64,000 nucleotides of DNA from Sulfurospirillum sp. 1612. Lineage in GTDB: Bacteria; Campylobacterota; Campylobacteria; Campylobacterales; Sulfurospirillaceae. Of this stretch, positions 18,126 through 27,608 are shown piece by piece. The notes below the pieces were generated by a model. The model saw only the letters and a program-made list of their open reading frames with translations. It made no database searches and was not told the origin of the DNA. A program made the translations under genes and the position numbers. Numbering within the stretch: position 1 is the stretch's first letter; each line of letters begins with the position of its first letter. The DNA lies in NCBI RefSeq assembly GCF_036556685.1, contig NZ_CP140614.1, forward strand, positions 248,001 to 312,000. Direction: 5' to 3'.

Positions 18126-20513
18126 ATGAAAGTTTTACTGCTATTGCTCATTTCGAGTATTCAAATTTTTGCTTTAAATATTTTTTTAAATAGTGCTAAA
18201 GAGAAGCAATCCTCTTATGCTGTGCTGCATATTATAGATCACGAACCCATAGATTGCAAAACAGTACCTTTGCCGCTGGATAAAAAAGAGTATTTATGTG
18301 AATTTAATAAGACGATTGATAGCCCGATAGAAAGTAAAAAATTAAAGCTGGTTGATATCGATTTTCTCAATAAAAATGATAGATTTTTTCTCAAAATAAT
18401 TCCCAAAGTTGCATCACGTATTAGTGTCATCAAAGCACCACTTTATAGTATGAAAAACGTGCATCAAGCACAAAATCATAAAGGCGCAAAACACTGGGTG
18501 ATTGTCCTTTATAACAAGCCACCATTTGGTCAAAAAGACCATGCTGAAGGCATTAATTTTCCGATTACTTACGAACAATACCAAATGCCTTATATCGGGC
18601 CAGTTGATTTAAATGGAGCACCGATTTCGTACGCAGCAGGAGATGATATCAATGCGTATTTGACAATACAAAAAGAGTATGAAAACAAGGATTATATCAG
18701 TACGATTCGTGATGTGGAGAGTGCCTTAAAAAAATACCCAAGTACGATTTTTAAAAGCGACTTATGGCGCTACAAACTCAATGCATTAGATCATATACTA
18801 GAAAATGAATCCGATGAGCGGAGCAATCATTACAGTGATGCGGATTTAGCAAAAGAGGCAAAAGCTTGGATTCGAGAATTTTCTTCGAGTGAAAATATCC
18901 CTGAAGTGCTGTATCTTTTGGTGAAAGATTATCTAAGAATTGGCTCTGGTGCAGATGTTGAATATTTTCTAGATATCCTCATGAATGAACATCCAGAAAA
19001 TCCCTATACCAAGAAAGCCATCTTAGCGTTTGCTGATTCCCTATACCAAAAAGGGAAAAAAGAAAAAGCCATCCAACTCTATAAAGACGTCCTTTACAGT
19101 ACGAAAGATTTAGATATTGCATCTGAAGCGGCCATCCATTTGACCAATAGTAATATTGACATGGGCAACCTCCAAGAAGCTAAAGATTATCTTGCTAAAG
19201 TATTGGATGCTAATAAAAACTATCTACTTCAAGATACCCTCGTAACCCAAAAATTAGCAGAAAAACTAGCCGCAAATCGATTAGCGGGAATGGCCGCAAA
19301 ATTGAGCGATATGTTACTGGAGAATTTAGGAAAAGACCCAAATGCCCAACGTGAGTTATTGCTAAAAGAGAGCGGAGATTGGCATGCAAAACATGGGGAT
19401 ATCAAAGAGGCATATGCCCGCTATGAAGCGTATAAAAAACGTTATCCTTATGGAGATTATATCGATCATGTCAATCGCGCGCTTGATGAACTCTTCTTTG
19501 AGACCGATGAAAACAATGAGACAAAACTTTTAAATTATTATAATGTTTTAATTGGAAAATATAATAATTTTATCAAAGATAAAGCCATCATTGAAAAAGC
19601 AAAATTACTCATAAAAAATGGGCAATATGCTGAGGTGTTAAAGATGAAAGACCTCCTGATGAGCATAAAAAATGAAGATAAAAATAGCTCCAAAGCATTG
19701 TTATATCAAGCAGGATATGCTCTTGTGGATCAAGATCTCAAGAATCACGCATGTGAGCGTGCTATCTTGGTGCTTGAAACACACAAATTAGAGTTACATC
19801 ATATTCAAGATAAAGCCAAACTGTTCACCTGTCTGATGCGTACATCAAGGTATCAAAAGGCGAATCAACTCGCACAATCAATGGCCACAGCTGGTGATTT
19901 GAATCACAAATTTGGGTGGTTAGAGCGTTTGATTAATGTCAAAGCCAAGTTGTTAGCCTACCAAGGGATTCCTTCATTGGAAAAAGATTTGATGGCCCTG
20001 TCAAAAATCTTGAAAAAGAGTCCATCAGAGACAACGTATCGAAGCCTTTTTAGAACCTATTACAGTCTAAAGCAATACAATAAGGCGCTCAATATTTTAG
20101 ATAGCATAACAAAAAAATGGCCCAATAATATTAAAAATACCGAGTTGTACTATCAAATGGCACTTTATGCTAGTCGTAAACAAGATGATTTGTTATTGAT
20201 TAAATATGCACGCGATATTATGGCCTTGCAAGATAAATATCAGATTTTACTACACAGCCCTAATATTGAATTCTTATTGATTGATGCGCTAAAACGCATC
20301 GGAAAACCAAAAGAAGCCCTAGCGGTGGCCGAACGTCTAAAAACGCAAAAATTAGATGATAATGACAAGGCACGAAGTCTCTATGAGTTGGGTGAATTAA
20401 GTGTCAAACTCAAAGATGATTCTGGTGCAAAATCATATTTTGAGACTTGTTCTAAAATCAAGGGCGCTAGTGCTTGGAAATCTCTTTGTATTGAAAACAT
20501 GAGTCTACTTTAG
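18126..20513 (+). CDS. pflA: Flagellar motor protein PflA (TPR, periplasmic)
   Basis: A 795-residue exported protein with a signal peptide at about 1-16 (LLLLLISSIQIFALN) and a long array of TPR-like helix pairs from about 180 to the end. Size, architecture and place directly downstream of nuoN match PflA of Campylobacter jejuni, a periplasmic part of the large flagellar motor scaffold that helps recruit stators; without it flagella are paralysed. I rely on recalled gene order for the name. Three bacterial N-glycosylation sequons are present, at N61, N464 and N520. Its end overlaps the convergent miaA by nine bases. Confidence 0.8.
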   Translation: MKVLLLLLISSIQIFALNIFLNSAKEKQSSYAVLHIIDHEPIDCKTVPLPLDKKEYLCEFNKTIDSPIESKKLKLVDIDFLNKNDRFFLKIIPKVASRISVIKAPLYSMKNVHQAQNHKGAKHWVIVLYNKPPFGQKDHAEGINFPITYEQYQMPYIGPVDLNGAPISYAAGDDINAYLTIQKEYENKDYISTIRDVESALKKYPSTIFKSDLWRYKLNALDHILENESDERSNHYSDADLAKEAKAWIREFSSSENIPEVLYLLVKDYLRIGSGADVEYFLDILMNEHPENPYTKKAILAFADSLYQKGKKEKAIQLYKDVLYSTKDLDIASEAAIHLTNSNIDMGNLQEAKDYLAKVLDANKNYLLQDTLVTQKLAEKLAANRLAGMAAKLSDMLLENLGKDPNAQRELLLKESGDWHAKHGDIKEAYARYEAYKKRYPYGDYIDHVNRALDELFFETDENNETKLLNYYNVLIGKYNNFIKDKAIIEKAKLLIKNGQYAEVLKMKDLLMSIKNEDKNSSKALLYQAGYALVDQDLKNHACERAILVLETHKLELHHIQDKAKLFTCLMRTSRYQKANQLAQSMATAGDLNHKFGWLERLINVKAKLLAYQGIPSLEKDLMALSKILKKSPSETTYRSLFRTYYSLKQYNKALNILDSITKKWPNNIKNTELYYQMALYASRKQDDLLLIKYARDIMALQDKYQILLHSPNIEFLLIDALKRIGKPKEALAVAERLKTQKLDDNDKARSLYELGELSVKLKDDSGAKSYFETCSKIKGASAWKSLCIENMSLL

Positions 20514-21404
20514 AAACTCTTTAGCTACTTTGCTTGCAATCTCTTCAAGTGAGCCTTTGGTAATATTTTGAAATTGTGTCTGATTAAAAGTCCGCTGTCT
20601 CTTGGCGAGTTTTAGCGTATTCATCGTAATATGCTCTTCGAGTTCCTCTTTGGTGTAGAGTCCATCTAGGTACGCTAAAGTCTCTTTGATTCCGATGGAT
20701 TTGAGTGCATTGGGCGCTCTTGTATATCGCTTTTCAAGATAGGCAACTTCATCGATTAATCCTTGCTTGACCATCTCATGCGTTCTTTTGGAAACACGCG
20801 TGGCAAGATAATCCCTTGGTACGTCTATATTAAACAAAGGGAGGGTGTCATTGATGAGTGGTTTTTGTTGATGAGTGCTAAAGTAGGTGCTGGCATCGAG
20901 TCCACTTTGTATAAATATCTCCAACCATTTTTCGATACGATAGGAATCATTGGGAGAGATTTTTTGTGCATATTTTGGGTCATTTTGAACCATGATGTCG
21001 TAAGCGTGACTTAAATTTTGCATGATTTGTGTGACTTTAGCACGATTTTGTGGGGAGAGTTTAGGTTTTTCACTCAATCCGCAAAGCAATGATTTTAAGT
21101 AAAAACCGGTACCGCCTACGATGATGAGGTCTTTGTGTTCCTTGATAGAGCATGCTTGTGCTTTTTTGTAGATATCAAAATATAAAGAAACATTAAAATT
21201 TTCATGAGGATAAATCTCATCAATTCCAAAATGTTTAATGTCCCCACGCTCTTCAAGTGTCGGTTTTGCAGAGGCTATATCTATTTCTTTATAAATACTT
21301 AAAGAGTCTAAAGAGAGAATATTGGCGTTGAATTTACGGGCCAAATCGAGTGATAATGCCGTCTTCCCTGAGGCTGTTGGACCTAATATTGCTAAGATTT
21401 TCAT
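20505..21404 (-). CDS. miaA: tRNA dimethylallyltransferase
   Basis: Transfers a dimethylallyl group to N6 of A37 in tRNAs that read codons starting with U. The P-loop GPTASGKT is at residues 8-15, followed by the conserved LSLDSLSIYKEIDIASAKP (normally SxDSxQxYKxxDIGTAKP) and VGGTGFYLKSLL. The length of 299 residues is normal. The ATG overlaps the stop of the upstream dehydrogenase gene by four bases, so the two are translated together. Confidence 0.95.
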   Translation of the reverse strand: MKILAILGPTASGKTALSLDLARKFNANILSLDSLSIYKEIDIASAKPTLEERGDIKHFGIDEIYPHENFNVSLYFDIYKKAQACSIKEHKDLIIVGGTGFYLKSLLCGLSEKPKLSPQNRAKVTQIMQNLSHAYDIMVQNDPKYAQKISPNDSYRIEKWLEIFIQSGLDASTYFSTHQQKPLINDTLPLFNIDVPRDYLATRVSKRTHEMVKQGLIDEVAYLEKRYTRAPNALKSIGIKETLAYLDGLYTKEELEEHITMNTLKLAKRQRTFNQTQFQNITKGSLEEIASKVAKEFLK

Positions 21405-22639
21405 GATCCTTGATAAAATCCTGAAAAGAGTAAGATATCGGTATTTTCCTGGTTTGTTTGATTGCGGACTACCATCTCACTGATAATCTCACCGATTGCT
21501 GGTCCAAAAGTCACACCAAGCCAGCCAAGTCCGGTGGCATAGATGAGATTTTTGTACGTTTCATCGCGGCCGATGAGCGGCATGTCATTAGGGGTCAAAG
21601 GACGAAATCCCGCCCAATGTTTTTGATTTTTCATCTCAAAGTCGATGCTATATTTTTTGAAATTCTTAATAATGGTATCAATCTTTTCGCGCTCAACAAA
21701 GCGATTTTTGTTGGCGATTTCAAGTTTACCAGTAATTCTCATATCCTCTCTTCTAGGGGCACAGCCGATAAATTGATCGGCAAAAATAATAGGCACCTTA
21801 GGCTTGAGTGCAGCATCCATTTCAAATGTGATGCTATAGCCTTTGGCAGGGGTGAGCATCAACTCCGTACCCGTTTTGCGAGCAATTGCTGTGTGTGCTC
21901 CAGTCGCAAAGATAATCGTATCGGCTTGGTAGCTGTTTTTGGTGGTCATGATCTTCTCGACTGCGTCAAAGCGCAACTTAAAATCAATCACTTCTTCTTC
22001 TAATATAAACTCCACACCAGAGTCCTCAAGGTAGTGATGAAGGGTGCGCATCATCAAGCCTGGGTCTAAGTGGGCATTACGCTTTAAAAGAACGGAGCCT
22101 TGAATATCATTATTCGCAAAGGGAACCAATTTCTGAGTTTCAGATTTATCCAAGATTTCACACGTGGAGCGATTTTTGGCTTGTTTAATCTGTTTTTCAA
22201 AAGATGCCTCTTGCGTATAGAGCATCATGAGACCATTTTGATGAAAATCAAAATCCATACCACTCTCTTTTAGCATTTGTTGATACAATGAGAGGGTAAG
22301 ATGACCATAGCGCTCAAATAGAGCATGAGTCTTTTTCACGCGCTGTTGGGTTGCATTCATCAAAAATTTCAAAAGCCAACGATGTATCATGATATCCATC
22401 GTAGGATAGATTTTGAGTGGACTTTGACCTTTGAGCATGAGGGCTAAGGTATCGCGTAAAATGCCCGGTCTTGAGAGTGGATTTTCATCAAAAGGAGAGA
22501 GAATTCCAGCATTTCCAAAAGAGGTTGCATCGGTGATATTGCCTTTGTCTATGATGGTGACCTTTCTGCCTTTTTTATGTAAAGCATAAGCACACATCAA
22601 TCCCGCAACACCGCCTCCGACAATGATGACATCTCTCAT
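21401..22639 (-). CDS. FAD-dependent D-amino-acid dehydrogenase-type oxidoreductase
   Basis: A DAO-superfamily flavoprotein of about 412 residues. The dinucleotide-binding motif VIIVGGGVAGLMCAYALH is at the N-terminus, then DATSFGNAG, and the C-terminal GWLGVTFGPAIGEIISEMV. These fit DadA-like enzymes, which oxidise D-amino acids and pass electrons to quinone. Glycine or sarcosine oxidation is possible too. The reading frame begins at 22660, but ATG 22639 is preferred because GGGAGAGA lies six bases before it. It leads a two-gene operon with miaA. Confidence 0.85.
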   Translation of the reverse strand: MRDVIIVGGGVAGLMCAYALHKKGRKVTIIDKGNITDATSFGNAGILSPFDENPLSRPGILRDTLALMLKGQSPLKIYPTMDIMIHRWLLKFLMNATQQRVKKTHALFERYGHLTLSLYQQMLKESGMDFDFHQNGLMMLYTQEASFEKQIKQAKNRSTCEILDKSETQKLVPFANNDIQGSVLLKRNAHLDPGLMMRTLHHYLEDSGVEFILEEEVIDFKLRFDAVEKIMTTKNSYQADTIIFATGAHTAIARKTGTELMLTPAKGYSITFEMDAALKPKVPIIFADQFIGCAPRREDMRITGKLEIANKNRFVEREKIDTIIKNFKKYSIDFEMKNQKHWAGFRPLTPNDMPLIGRDETYKNLIYATGLGWLGVTFGPAIGEIISEMVVRNQTNQENTDILLFSGFYQGS

Positions 22640-22744
22640 ATCTCTCTCCCTTATCAGCAAATTATCGTGTATTTATACGAAATTATAACACTTTTAATCT
22701 CATTTATTGTAAAATTTGTGACTAAAATTTGTAAAAGGGAAACA

Positions 22745-23629
22745 TTGAAGAAGTATCTAGATATTTTAAAAAGCATCAATGAACTGATTGTCTTTAAACA
22801 CTCCATTTTTGCGCTACCGTTTATATTTATTGCGATGATAGTCTCATCATCGTTGTTGCATCATACCATGTGGTTTGGCTGGAAATTGTTGATTTTAGGA
22901 CTTTTGGCTGCGGTGAGTGCCCGAAGTTTTGCGATGGCATTTAATCGATGGGCGGATAAAGATATTGATAAATTTAACCCCCGAACCAAAGAGAGACCCA
23001 GTGTTGATGGTCGCGTAGGTGAGGCCAATATGCTAGGGTTTATTGCTATTAATGCTTTGATTTTTATTGTCGTGGCATATTTTATCAATACGTTGGCGTT
23101 TTATCTCTCTATTCCAATTTTAATAGTGCTTGGAGGGTATTCGGTCTTTAAGCGCTTCTCTGAAACGGCCCATCTGGTTTTGGGACTCTCTTTGGGATTG
23201 GCACCGATTGCAGGCGCTGTGGCTGTGAGCGAATCCATCCCGATATGGGCGGTGATGCTCTGTATCGGTGTGATGTACTGGGTAGCAGGATTTGATTTGT
23301 TGTACTCATTACAAGATATGGAGTATGATAGAGCTCATAATCTTTTTTCGATTCCATCAAAATATGGCAAAGAGGCGACCTTTTTTATATCAAAACTCTT
23401 TCATGCACAAACTATTTTATTTTGGATTTTGTTTGCGTATCTAGCCAATTTGGGTATATTTGCTTACCTTGGGATTATAATATCTGCTATAATACTTTAT
23501 AAAGAGCATCGCATTGTTGCAAAAGATTTCTCCAAGATTGATAAAGCATTTTTTACGCTCAATGGCTATCTTGGAATCATCTTTTTTATTTTTATATGGA
23601 TGGATAGATTTTTTATGAACGGAGTGTAG
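22745..23629 (+). CDS. mqnP: Menaquinone prenyltransferase, UbiA family
   Basis: An integral-membrane UbiA-superfamily prenyltransferase of about 294 residues. The two Asp-rich motifs that bind Mg and the polyprenyl diphosphate are visible as NRWADKDIDKFNPRTKERP and LQDMEYDRAHNLFSIPSKYG. In Campylobacterota this protein is MqnP of the futalosine route to menaquinone, so that role is likely, although the sequence alone would also fit UbiA. The frame is open from 22667, but TTG 22745 has AGGGA four bases upstream and gives the usual N-terminus before the FKHSIFALPF motif. Confidence 0.8.
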   Translation: MKKYLDILKSINELIVFKHSIFALPFIFIAMIVSSSLLHHTMWFGWKLLILGLLAAVSARSFAMAFNRWADKDIDKFNPRTKERPSVDGRVGEANMLGFIAINALIFIVVAYFINTLAFYLSIPILIVLGGYSVFKRFSETAHLVLGLSLGLAPIAGAVAVSESIPIWAVMLCIGVMYWVAGFDLLYSLQDMEYDRAHNLFSIPSKYGKEATFFISKLFHAQTILFWILFAYLANLGIFAYLGIIISAIILYKEHRIVAKDFSKIDKAFFTLNGYLGIIFFIFIWMDRFFMNGV

Positions 23630-23634
23630 CGATT

Positions 23635-24168
23635 ATGAGTGATATTCGTTTTGTAGCGGCCCCTTTGAAGATTGTCTTTGATGAGATTGATAAACAAGAT
23701 GAAAAATACAAACGGGAGTATGACCAACTTTCCAATGCGGATGAGGATACTGTAGGACAATGGCTGAAACTTGCCAAAGCAAGAGGAGAGACCACAGAGA
23801 GTGATCCGGTATTGTTGACACTTTTAATAGAATTGCACCGAAAAATCGATGATTTGAGTGCTTATATCAAAGATGAAAAACCAGATTTCTTGCCCCTCTC
23901 TCTAGCGGCAAATATCGAGGCTATAGGTTTTGAACACTTTCGTCTCCAAGAGGCGAGTTTGCTTCCTAATGTGAAATATTATGGTAGAGTGTTGATGCCA
24001 GTTTTTCCCAAGCGGGAAATTCCGATATTTTTTGTTGCGCTGGATGAAAAGATTGCTAAAATCTTTTTGATTCATGATAAAGACAATAAAGATTGGAGTG
24101 CGTATCTTAGTGCACGAGAACGTGCATTGATTCGTGAGATGAAGGCCATGAAAGAGGGAATATCATGA
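23635..24168 (+). CDS. Conserved protein, PilZ-like C-terminal region possible
   Basis: A 177-residue soluble protein. The first half is helical and charged; the second half contains LAANIEAIGFEHFRL, a strand-rich part with RVLMPVFPKREIP, and the end segment RERALIREMKAMK. That layout resembles diverged PilZ-type proteins, where a similar 'SxxGIGF' strand and terminal helix occur, but the RxxxR motif that binds cyclic di-GMP is not evident. Function unknown. It follows mqnP by five bases and overlaps the next gene by four. Confidence 0.75.
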   Translation: MSDIRFVAAPLKIVFDEIDKQDEKYKREYDQLSNADEDTVGQWLKLAKARGETTESDPVLLTLLIELHRKIDDLSAYIKDEKPDFLPLSLAANIEAIGFEHFRLQEASLLPNVKYYGRVLMPVFPKREIPIFFVALDEKIAKIFLIHDKDNKDWSAYLSARERALIREMKAMKEGIS

Positions 24169-24671
24169 ATATTGAATTTGCAGGATTGATTGCATTAGGG
24201 ATTTTGGTGGCCGTATTGTTTTTTATTATGATGCTTCGTGACCAAGAAGTCGCCAAAAAATTGAGTATTTATGAAAAAATCATCGAAGATCTCAATCATG
24301 AACATCACCAACTCTCCAAAGAGATTCAAAACCTATCCAAGAGCAATGATTTTGATTTGGAGGCTTTTAGAACCGAAGTAGCCCAGCAAGTTGCCTTTGA
24401 AGTGCAAAATTCTTTGACCCCAATTATCCAGTCTATCAAAGAAATCGATGAGATTATGCAAACGTTTCAAGATGAACAAACCAATCGTATTGATGCTTTG
24501 GAGCATCGTACAAAAGAGAAAAACTTTTCTCAAATCAATAATACCGAATCCAATGAAAAAACGATTATTTCTCAGTACAAATCTGGAAAAAGCGAAGCCA
24601 TGATAGCCAAAGATTTGCGCATCGGTATTGGAGAAGTTGATTTGATTTTAAAACTAGCGAATTTGAAGTGA
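24165..24671 (+). CDS. Membrane-anchored coiled-coil protein with HTH-like end
   Basis: A 168-residue protein with one N-terminal membrane helix (about 7-24), a coiled-coil-rich middle (about 35-125) and a C-terminal segment YKSGKSEAMIAKDLRIGIGEVDLILKLA-type that looks like a helix-turn-helix. Such proteins are widespread in Campylobacterota as DUF6115-like, an assignment I make from appearance. Function unknown. Translation is coupled on both sides by overlapping codons. Confidence 0.75.
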   Translation: MNIEFAGLIALGILVAVLFFIMMLRDQEVAKKLSIYEKIIEDLNHEHHQLSKEIQNLSKSNDFDLEAFRTEVAQQVAFEVQNSLTPIIQSIKEIDEIMQTFQDEQTNRIDALEHRTKEKNFSQINNTESNEKTIISQYKSGKSEAMIAKDLRIGIGEVDLILKLANLK

Positions 24672-25381
24672 TGATGGTCCATCCTTCTTGGCAAAAAATT
24701 GTGCGGGCATGTTATGATGCTTTGGACCAGCCGTATCGAGAGTTTCTAGAACAAGATCGCGGGTATTTTCCTCATCATGATACCTTTCTCAATGCCTTTA
24801 AAACTCTGCGACTTGAAGATACAAAATACATCTTATTTGGGCAAGATCCCTATCCTAGAAAAGAGAGTGCCATAGGCTATGCTTTTATTGATGGATTGGT
24901 GGATGAGATCTTCACCGATACGGGCTTATCAAAGCCGGTCAACAAAGCGACAAGTTTGAGAAATTTCATCAAAATGCTGTGTGTGGCACAGGGCGTATTG
25001 CCCCATGATAATACATCGCAGCAAGCCATCTCACAACTTCCTAAAGAGGGATATATTAGAACGATTTTTGATTTAAAAGAAAATTTTGAAAAAAACGGTG
25101 TTTTATTGCTCAATACTTCTTTGATTTTTACATCTAAAAAAAATACGATGCGACATGCCCGTGCCTTTTTGCCCTTTATGGATACATTGTTGCAAACATT
25201 GAAAGATAGAAATATCGAAATTATTCTCTTTGGTAATACGGCCAAAATGCTTGAAAAGAAATTACCATTCCTCCAAACGTATACGCTTCACAAGATGCCA
25301 CATCCGTATAATGTCAGCTTCATAAAAGACCCCACAGCACTGACTTTATTTGCCCCTATGAAGTTGCTAAATTTGTCATGA
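24671..25381 (+). CDS. Uracil-DNA glycosylase-like protein, variant motif
   Basis: A protein of about 236 residues with the fold order of family 1 uracil-DNA glycosylase. It has FGQDPYP at 57-62 (catalytic Asp D59 kept), LLLNTSLIF in the middle, IILFGNTAK and then MPHPYNVSF. In canonical Ung these read GQDPYH and HPSPLS. The His-to-Pro change and the altered DNA-intercalation loop suggest a diverged or specialised enzyme. ATG 24671 overlaps the preceding stop (TGATG); GTG 24668 is also in frame. A true Ung may exist elsewhere in the genome. Confidence 0.7.
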   Translation: MMVHPSWQKIVRACYDALDQPYREFLEQDRGYFPHHDTFLNAFKTLRLEDTKYILFGQDPYPRKESAIGYAFIDGLVDEIFTDTGLSKPVNKATSLRNFIKMLCVAQGVLPHDNTSQQAISQLPKEGYIRTIFDLKENFEKNGVLLLNTSLIFTSKKNTMRHARAFLPFMDTLLQTLKDRNIEIILFGNTAKMLEKKLPFLQTYTLHKMPHPYNVSFIKDPTALTLFAPMKLLNLS

Positions 25382-25447
25382 TATATGACATAATTCTCAC
25401 AGAAGTAATATAATTTTTTATTTTATATAATTGTTAGCTGATAAAGG

Positions 25448-25453
25448 TATAAT
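25448..25453 (+). promoter_or_regulatory. -10 box upstream of moaA
   Basis: TATAAT in the 125-base gap before moaA, leaving a leader of about 46 bases. No clear -35 box, as is common in AT-rich Campylobacterota promoters. A 6-base inverted repeat (25374-25379 with 25385-25390) overlaps the previous stop codon. Confidence 0.55.
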
Positions 25454-25506
25454 TCGGTTAATTTAGTTTAGTGAAAAAATCGATCGATTATATTAAAGGA
25501 TTCATT

Positions 25507-26475
25507 ATGTTAGTAGATGGATATGGTAGAAACGTAAATTATTTGAGGATTTCAGTCACAGAACGTTGTAATTTTAGATGTCAGTATTGTATGCCTGAAA
25601 AGCCCTTTTCTTGGGTACCAAGAGAGAATTTACTCAGTTTTGAAGATCTATTTTTATTTATAAAAGTAGGGATAGATGAGGGAATCAACAAAATTCGTAT
25701 CACAGGAGGAGAGCCATTATTGCGTGCAGATCTTGATACATTTATCAAGATGATTAGCGATTATCGTAGTGATATTGACCTAGCACTCACCACCAATGGT
25801 TTTCTTTTGAAACAGTGTGCCCAAAAGCTTAAAGATGCGGGATTAAAACGTGTCAATATTTCTCTTGATTCACTCAAGCCGGAAATCGCGATGAAAATTG
25901 CGCAAAAAGATGTTTTTAAACATGTTATGGCCGGCATTGATGAAGCGCAACGTGTCGGTTTGGGTGTGAAGATTAATACCGTACCACTCAAAGGCATTAA
26001 TTCTGGCGAAGTGCTTGATCTTTTGGAATTTGCAAAATCACGAGGCATGAGTATTCGTTTTATTGAATATATGGAAAACAAACATGCCAAAGATAAATTG
26101 CAAGGCCTAAAAGCAGAAGAGATACAAGCAATCATCGCGCAAAAATATCCTTTTAAAGCAGTGGGGCGTGTCGGGTCTTCTCCTGCTCATCTGTTTGAGC
26201 TTGAAGATGGGTATCGCTTTGGTATTATTGACCCGCATAAGCACGATTTTTGTGAAGATTGCAATCGTATTCGCTTGACGGCGGAGGGGATGTTGATTCC
26301 GTGTCTCTATTTTGATGAGGCGATGAGTATTAAAGAATCTGTACAAAAAGGTGATATTCAAGGAGCGACAGAGGTACTCAAGACAGTATTGAAGAACAAG
26401 CCTGAGAAAAACAAATGGAGTGAAGATAATGAAAATGAGACTTCAGAACGTGCTTTTTATGAAACAGGAGGGTGA
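25507..26475 (+). CDS. moaA: GTP 3',8-cyclase MoaA
   Basis: Radical-SAM enzyme that performs the first step of molybdenum cofactor synthesis together with MoaC. The SAM-cluster motif CNFRCQYC is near residues 17-24, GGEPLLR follows, and the second cluster is supplied by [13 protein letters not shown] and a downstream Cys in IPCLYF. The protein is 322 residues from ATG 25507, which has AAGGA six bases before it; the in-frame codon at 25471 gives an atypical N-terminus. It needs SAM, GTP and two [4Fe-4S] clusters. Confidence 0.95.
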   Translation: MLVDGYGRNVNYLRISVTERCNFRCQYCMPEKPFSWVPRENLLSFEDLFLFIKVGIDEGINKIRITGGEPLLRADLDTFIKMISDYRSDIDLALTTNGFLLKQCAQKLKDAGLKRVNISLDSLKPEIAMKIAQKDVFKHVMAGIDEAQRVGLGVKINTVPLKGINSGEVLDLLEFAKSRGMSIRFIEYMENKHAKDKLQGLKAEEIQAIIAQKYPFKAVGRVGSSPAHLFELEDGYRFGIIDPHKHDFCEDCNRIRLTAEGMLIPCLYFDEAMSIKESVQKGDIQGATEVLKTVLKNKPEKNKWSEDNENETSERAFYETGG

Positions 26476-26477
26476 CA

Positions 26478-26885
26478 ATGGATGAAACGTTTATGATGAC
26501 ACTGCATTTACACAGTGCTTTGGTTGGCATCACGCTGATTTTTGCTGCGGTGAATTATTTTATTATTAATAATAAATTAGATTATGATGGATTAGTGAAA
26601 CGTTTTCGCGGTATGTTACCGTTTTATTACCTCGCATTAGCTACGGTGATTTTTACGGGATTGGTGCTACTGGGATTGGCAAGATTTAATTTTCAATACA
26701 GTGAATTGTTGATGATTGTGGTGTGGTTTATCATCTTGATTAGTACGATTAAACGCTACAAAAAGTTTAAATCCCTGCGTCGTGATGATACCGTGCGATT
26801 GGGTCGATTTATAAAATTTTCAAAAAGAAAGCATTTGATTGATATGGCACTAATCATCATTACAATGGCTGTTGCTTATATGTGA
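26478..26885 (+). CDS. Small four-helix membrane protein
   Basis: A membrane protein of about 135 residues with four predicted helices and a basic loop (RYKKFKSLRRDDTVRLGRF) between helices 3 and 4. ATG 26478 has AGGAGG six bases upstream; the GTG at 26472 lies within that site. It begins right after moaA and is followed six bases later by rsmE, so it is probably in the same operon. I do not recognise a function. Confidence 0.8.
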   Translation: MDETFMMTLHLHSALVGITLIFAAVNYFIINNKLDYDGLVKRFRGMLPFYYLALATVIFTGLVLLGLARFNFQYSELLMIVVWFIILISTIKRYKKFKSLRRDDTVRLGRFIKFSKRKHLIDMALIIITMAVAYM

Positions 26886-26891
26886 GGATAG

Positions 26892-27560
26892 ATGCAATTT
26901 TTATATCATGAGCTGGCAAAAGATGCGACACTAACCCTAGATGCCAAAGCCTATTCCCATGTTCTGAAAGTCAGACGCGCCAAGATTGGAGATAGGCTTT
27001 TTGTGCGAAATATGATTGATGATATTTTGTATGAGTACACGATTACATCTATCAATAAAAAATATGCCAATTTGGATTTAATCGGAGAAAAATATCTCAA
27101 AATTGAAGCAGAAAAAGCCATTCATGTGGGTTGGTGTGTCGTAGACCCTAAGATGATTGAAAAAACACTTCCTTTTCTCAATGAACTGGGCGTCTCAACC
27201 ATCAGTTTTGTATATTGTGAATTTTCACAACAACAATTTAAGATTGACTTAGACCGCCTCAAGCGTATTTTAATCAACTCGTCACAACAATGTGGACGAA
27301 GCCATTTGATGCATCTCGAAGTTTTTGATACTTTAGCCGCATATGTCGCGCGTTATCCTGATAGTAAGATTATAGATTTTAGTGAAAATAGACTCAAAAA
27401 TGAAACAGATGGTACAACATTTTTGATTGGGTGTGAAGGAGGATTTTCGTCTGCTGAGCGGGATTTATTTCCCCCTGAAAAAAGGGTGGGCTTGCAAACG
27501 CCGATGATATTAAGAAGCGAAACGGCACTTTTAAGTCTCTGCTCCCATCTATTAACTTGA
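26892..27560 (+). CDS. rsmE: 16S rRNA (uracil-1498-N3)-methyltransferase
   Basis: SPOUT-class SAM methyltransferase that methylates U1498 of 16S rRNA. The N-terminal PUA-like part shows HVLKVRRAKIGD, and the C-terminal knot shows IGCEGGFSSAERD followed by LRSETALLSL, both typical. At 222 residues it is slightly short for the family. It sits in a cluster of ribosome-linked genes with rpmE, rsmI and rlmB. Confidence 0.92.
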   Translation: MQFLYHELAKDATLTLDAKAYSHVLKVRRAKIGDRLFVRNMIDDILYEYTITSINKKYANLDLIGEKYLKIEAEKAIHVGWCVVDPKMIEKTLPFLNELGVSTISFVYCEFSQQQFKIDLDRLKRILINSSQQCGRSHLMHLEVFDTLAAYVARYPDSKIIDFSENRLKNETDGTTFLIGCEGGFSSAERDLFPPEKRVGLQTPMILRSETALLSLCSHLLT

Positions 27561-27579
27561 AATCTTAAGAGTATTGTGT

Positions 27580-27585
27580 TATAAT
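27580..27585 (+). promoter_or_regulatory. -10 box upstream of rpmE
   Basis: TATAAT about 115 bases before rpmE. It predicts a transcript beginning near 27592, at a C-rich tract, so that the hairpin at 27609-27636 lies in the leader. Confidence 0.55.
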
Positions 27586-27608
27586 TTCGTTTCCCCTCCC
27601 CCCTATAT

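Noticed and set aside
21458-22003. Open frame of 181 codons on the plus strand
   Set aside because: It is antisense to the FAD dehydrogenase gene, lacks a ribosome site, and its product has no family features. The minus-strand protein has clear motifs.
25374-25390. Six-base inverted repeat at the end of the UDG-like gene as a regulator site for moaA
   Set aside because: It is short, overlaps a stop codon and lies 60 bases before the -10 box. Nothing links it to a known regulator.
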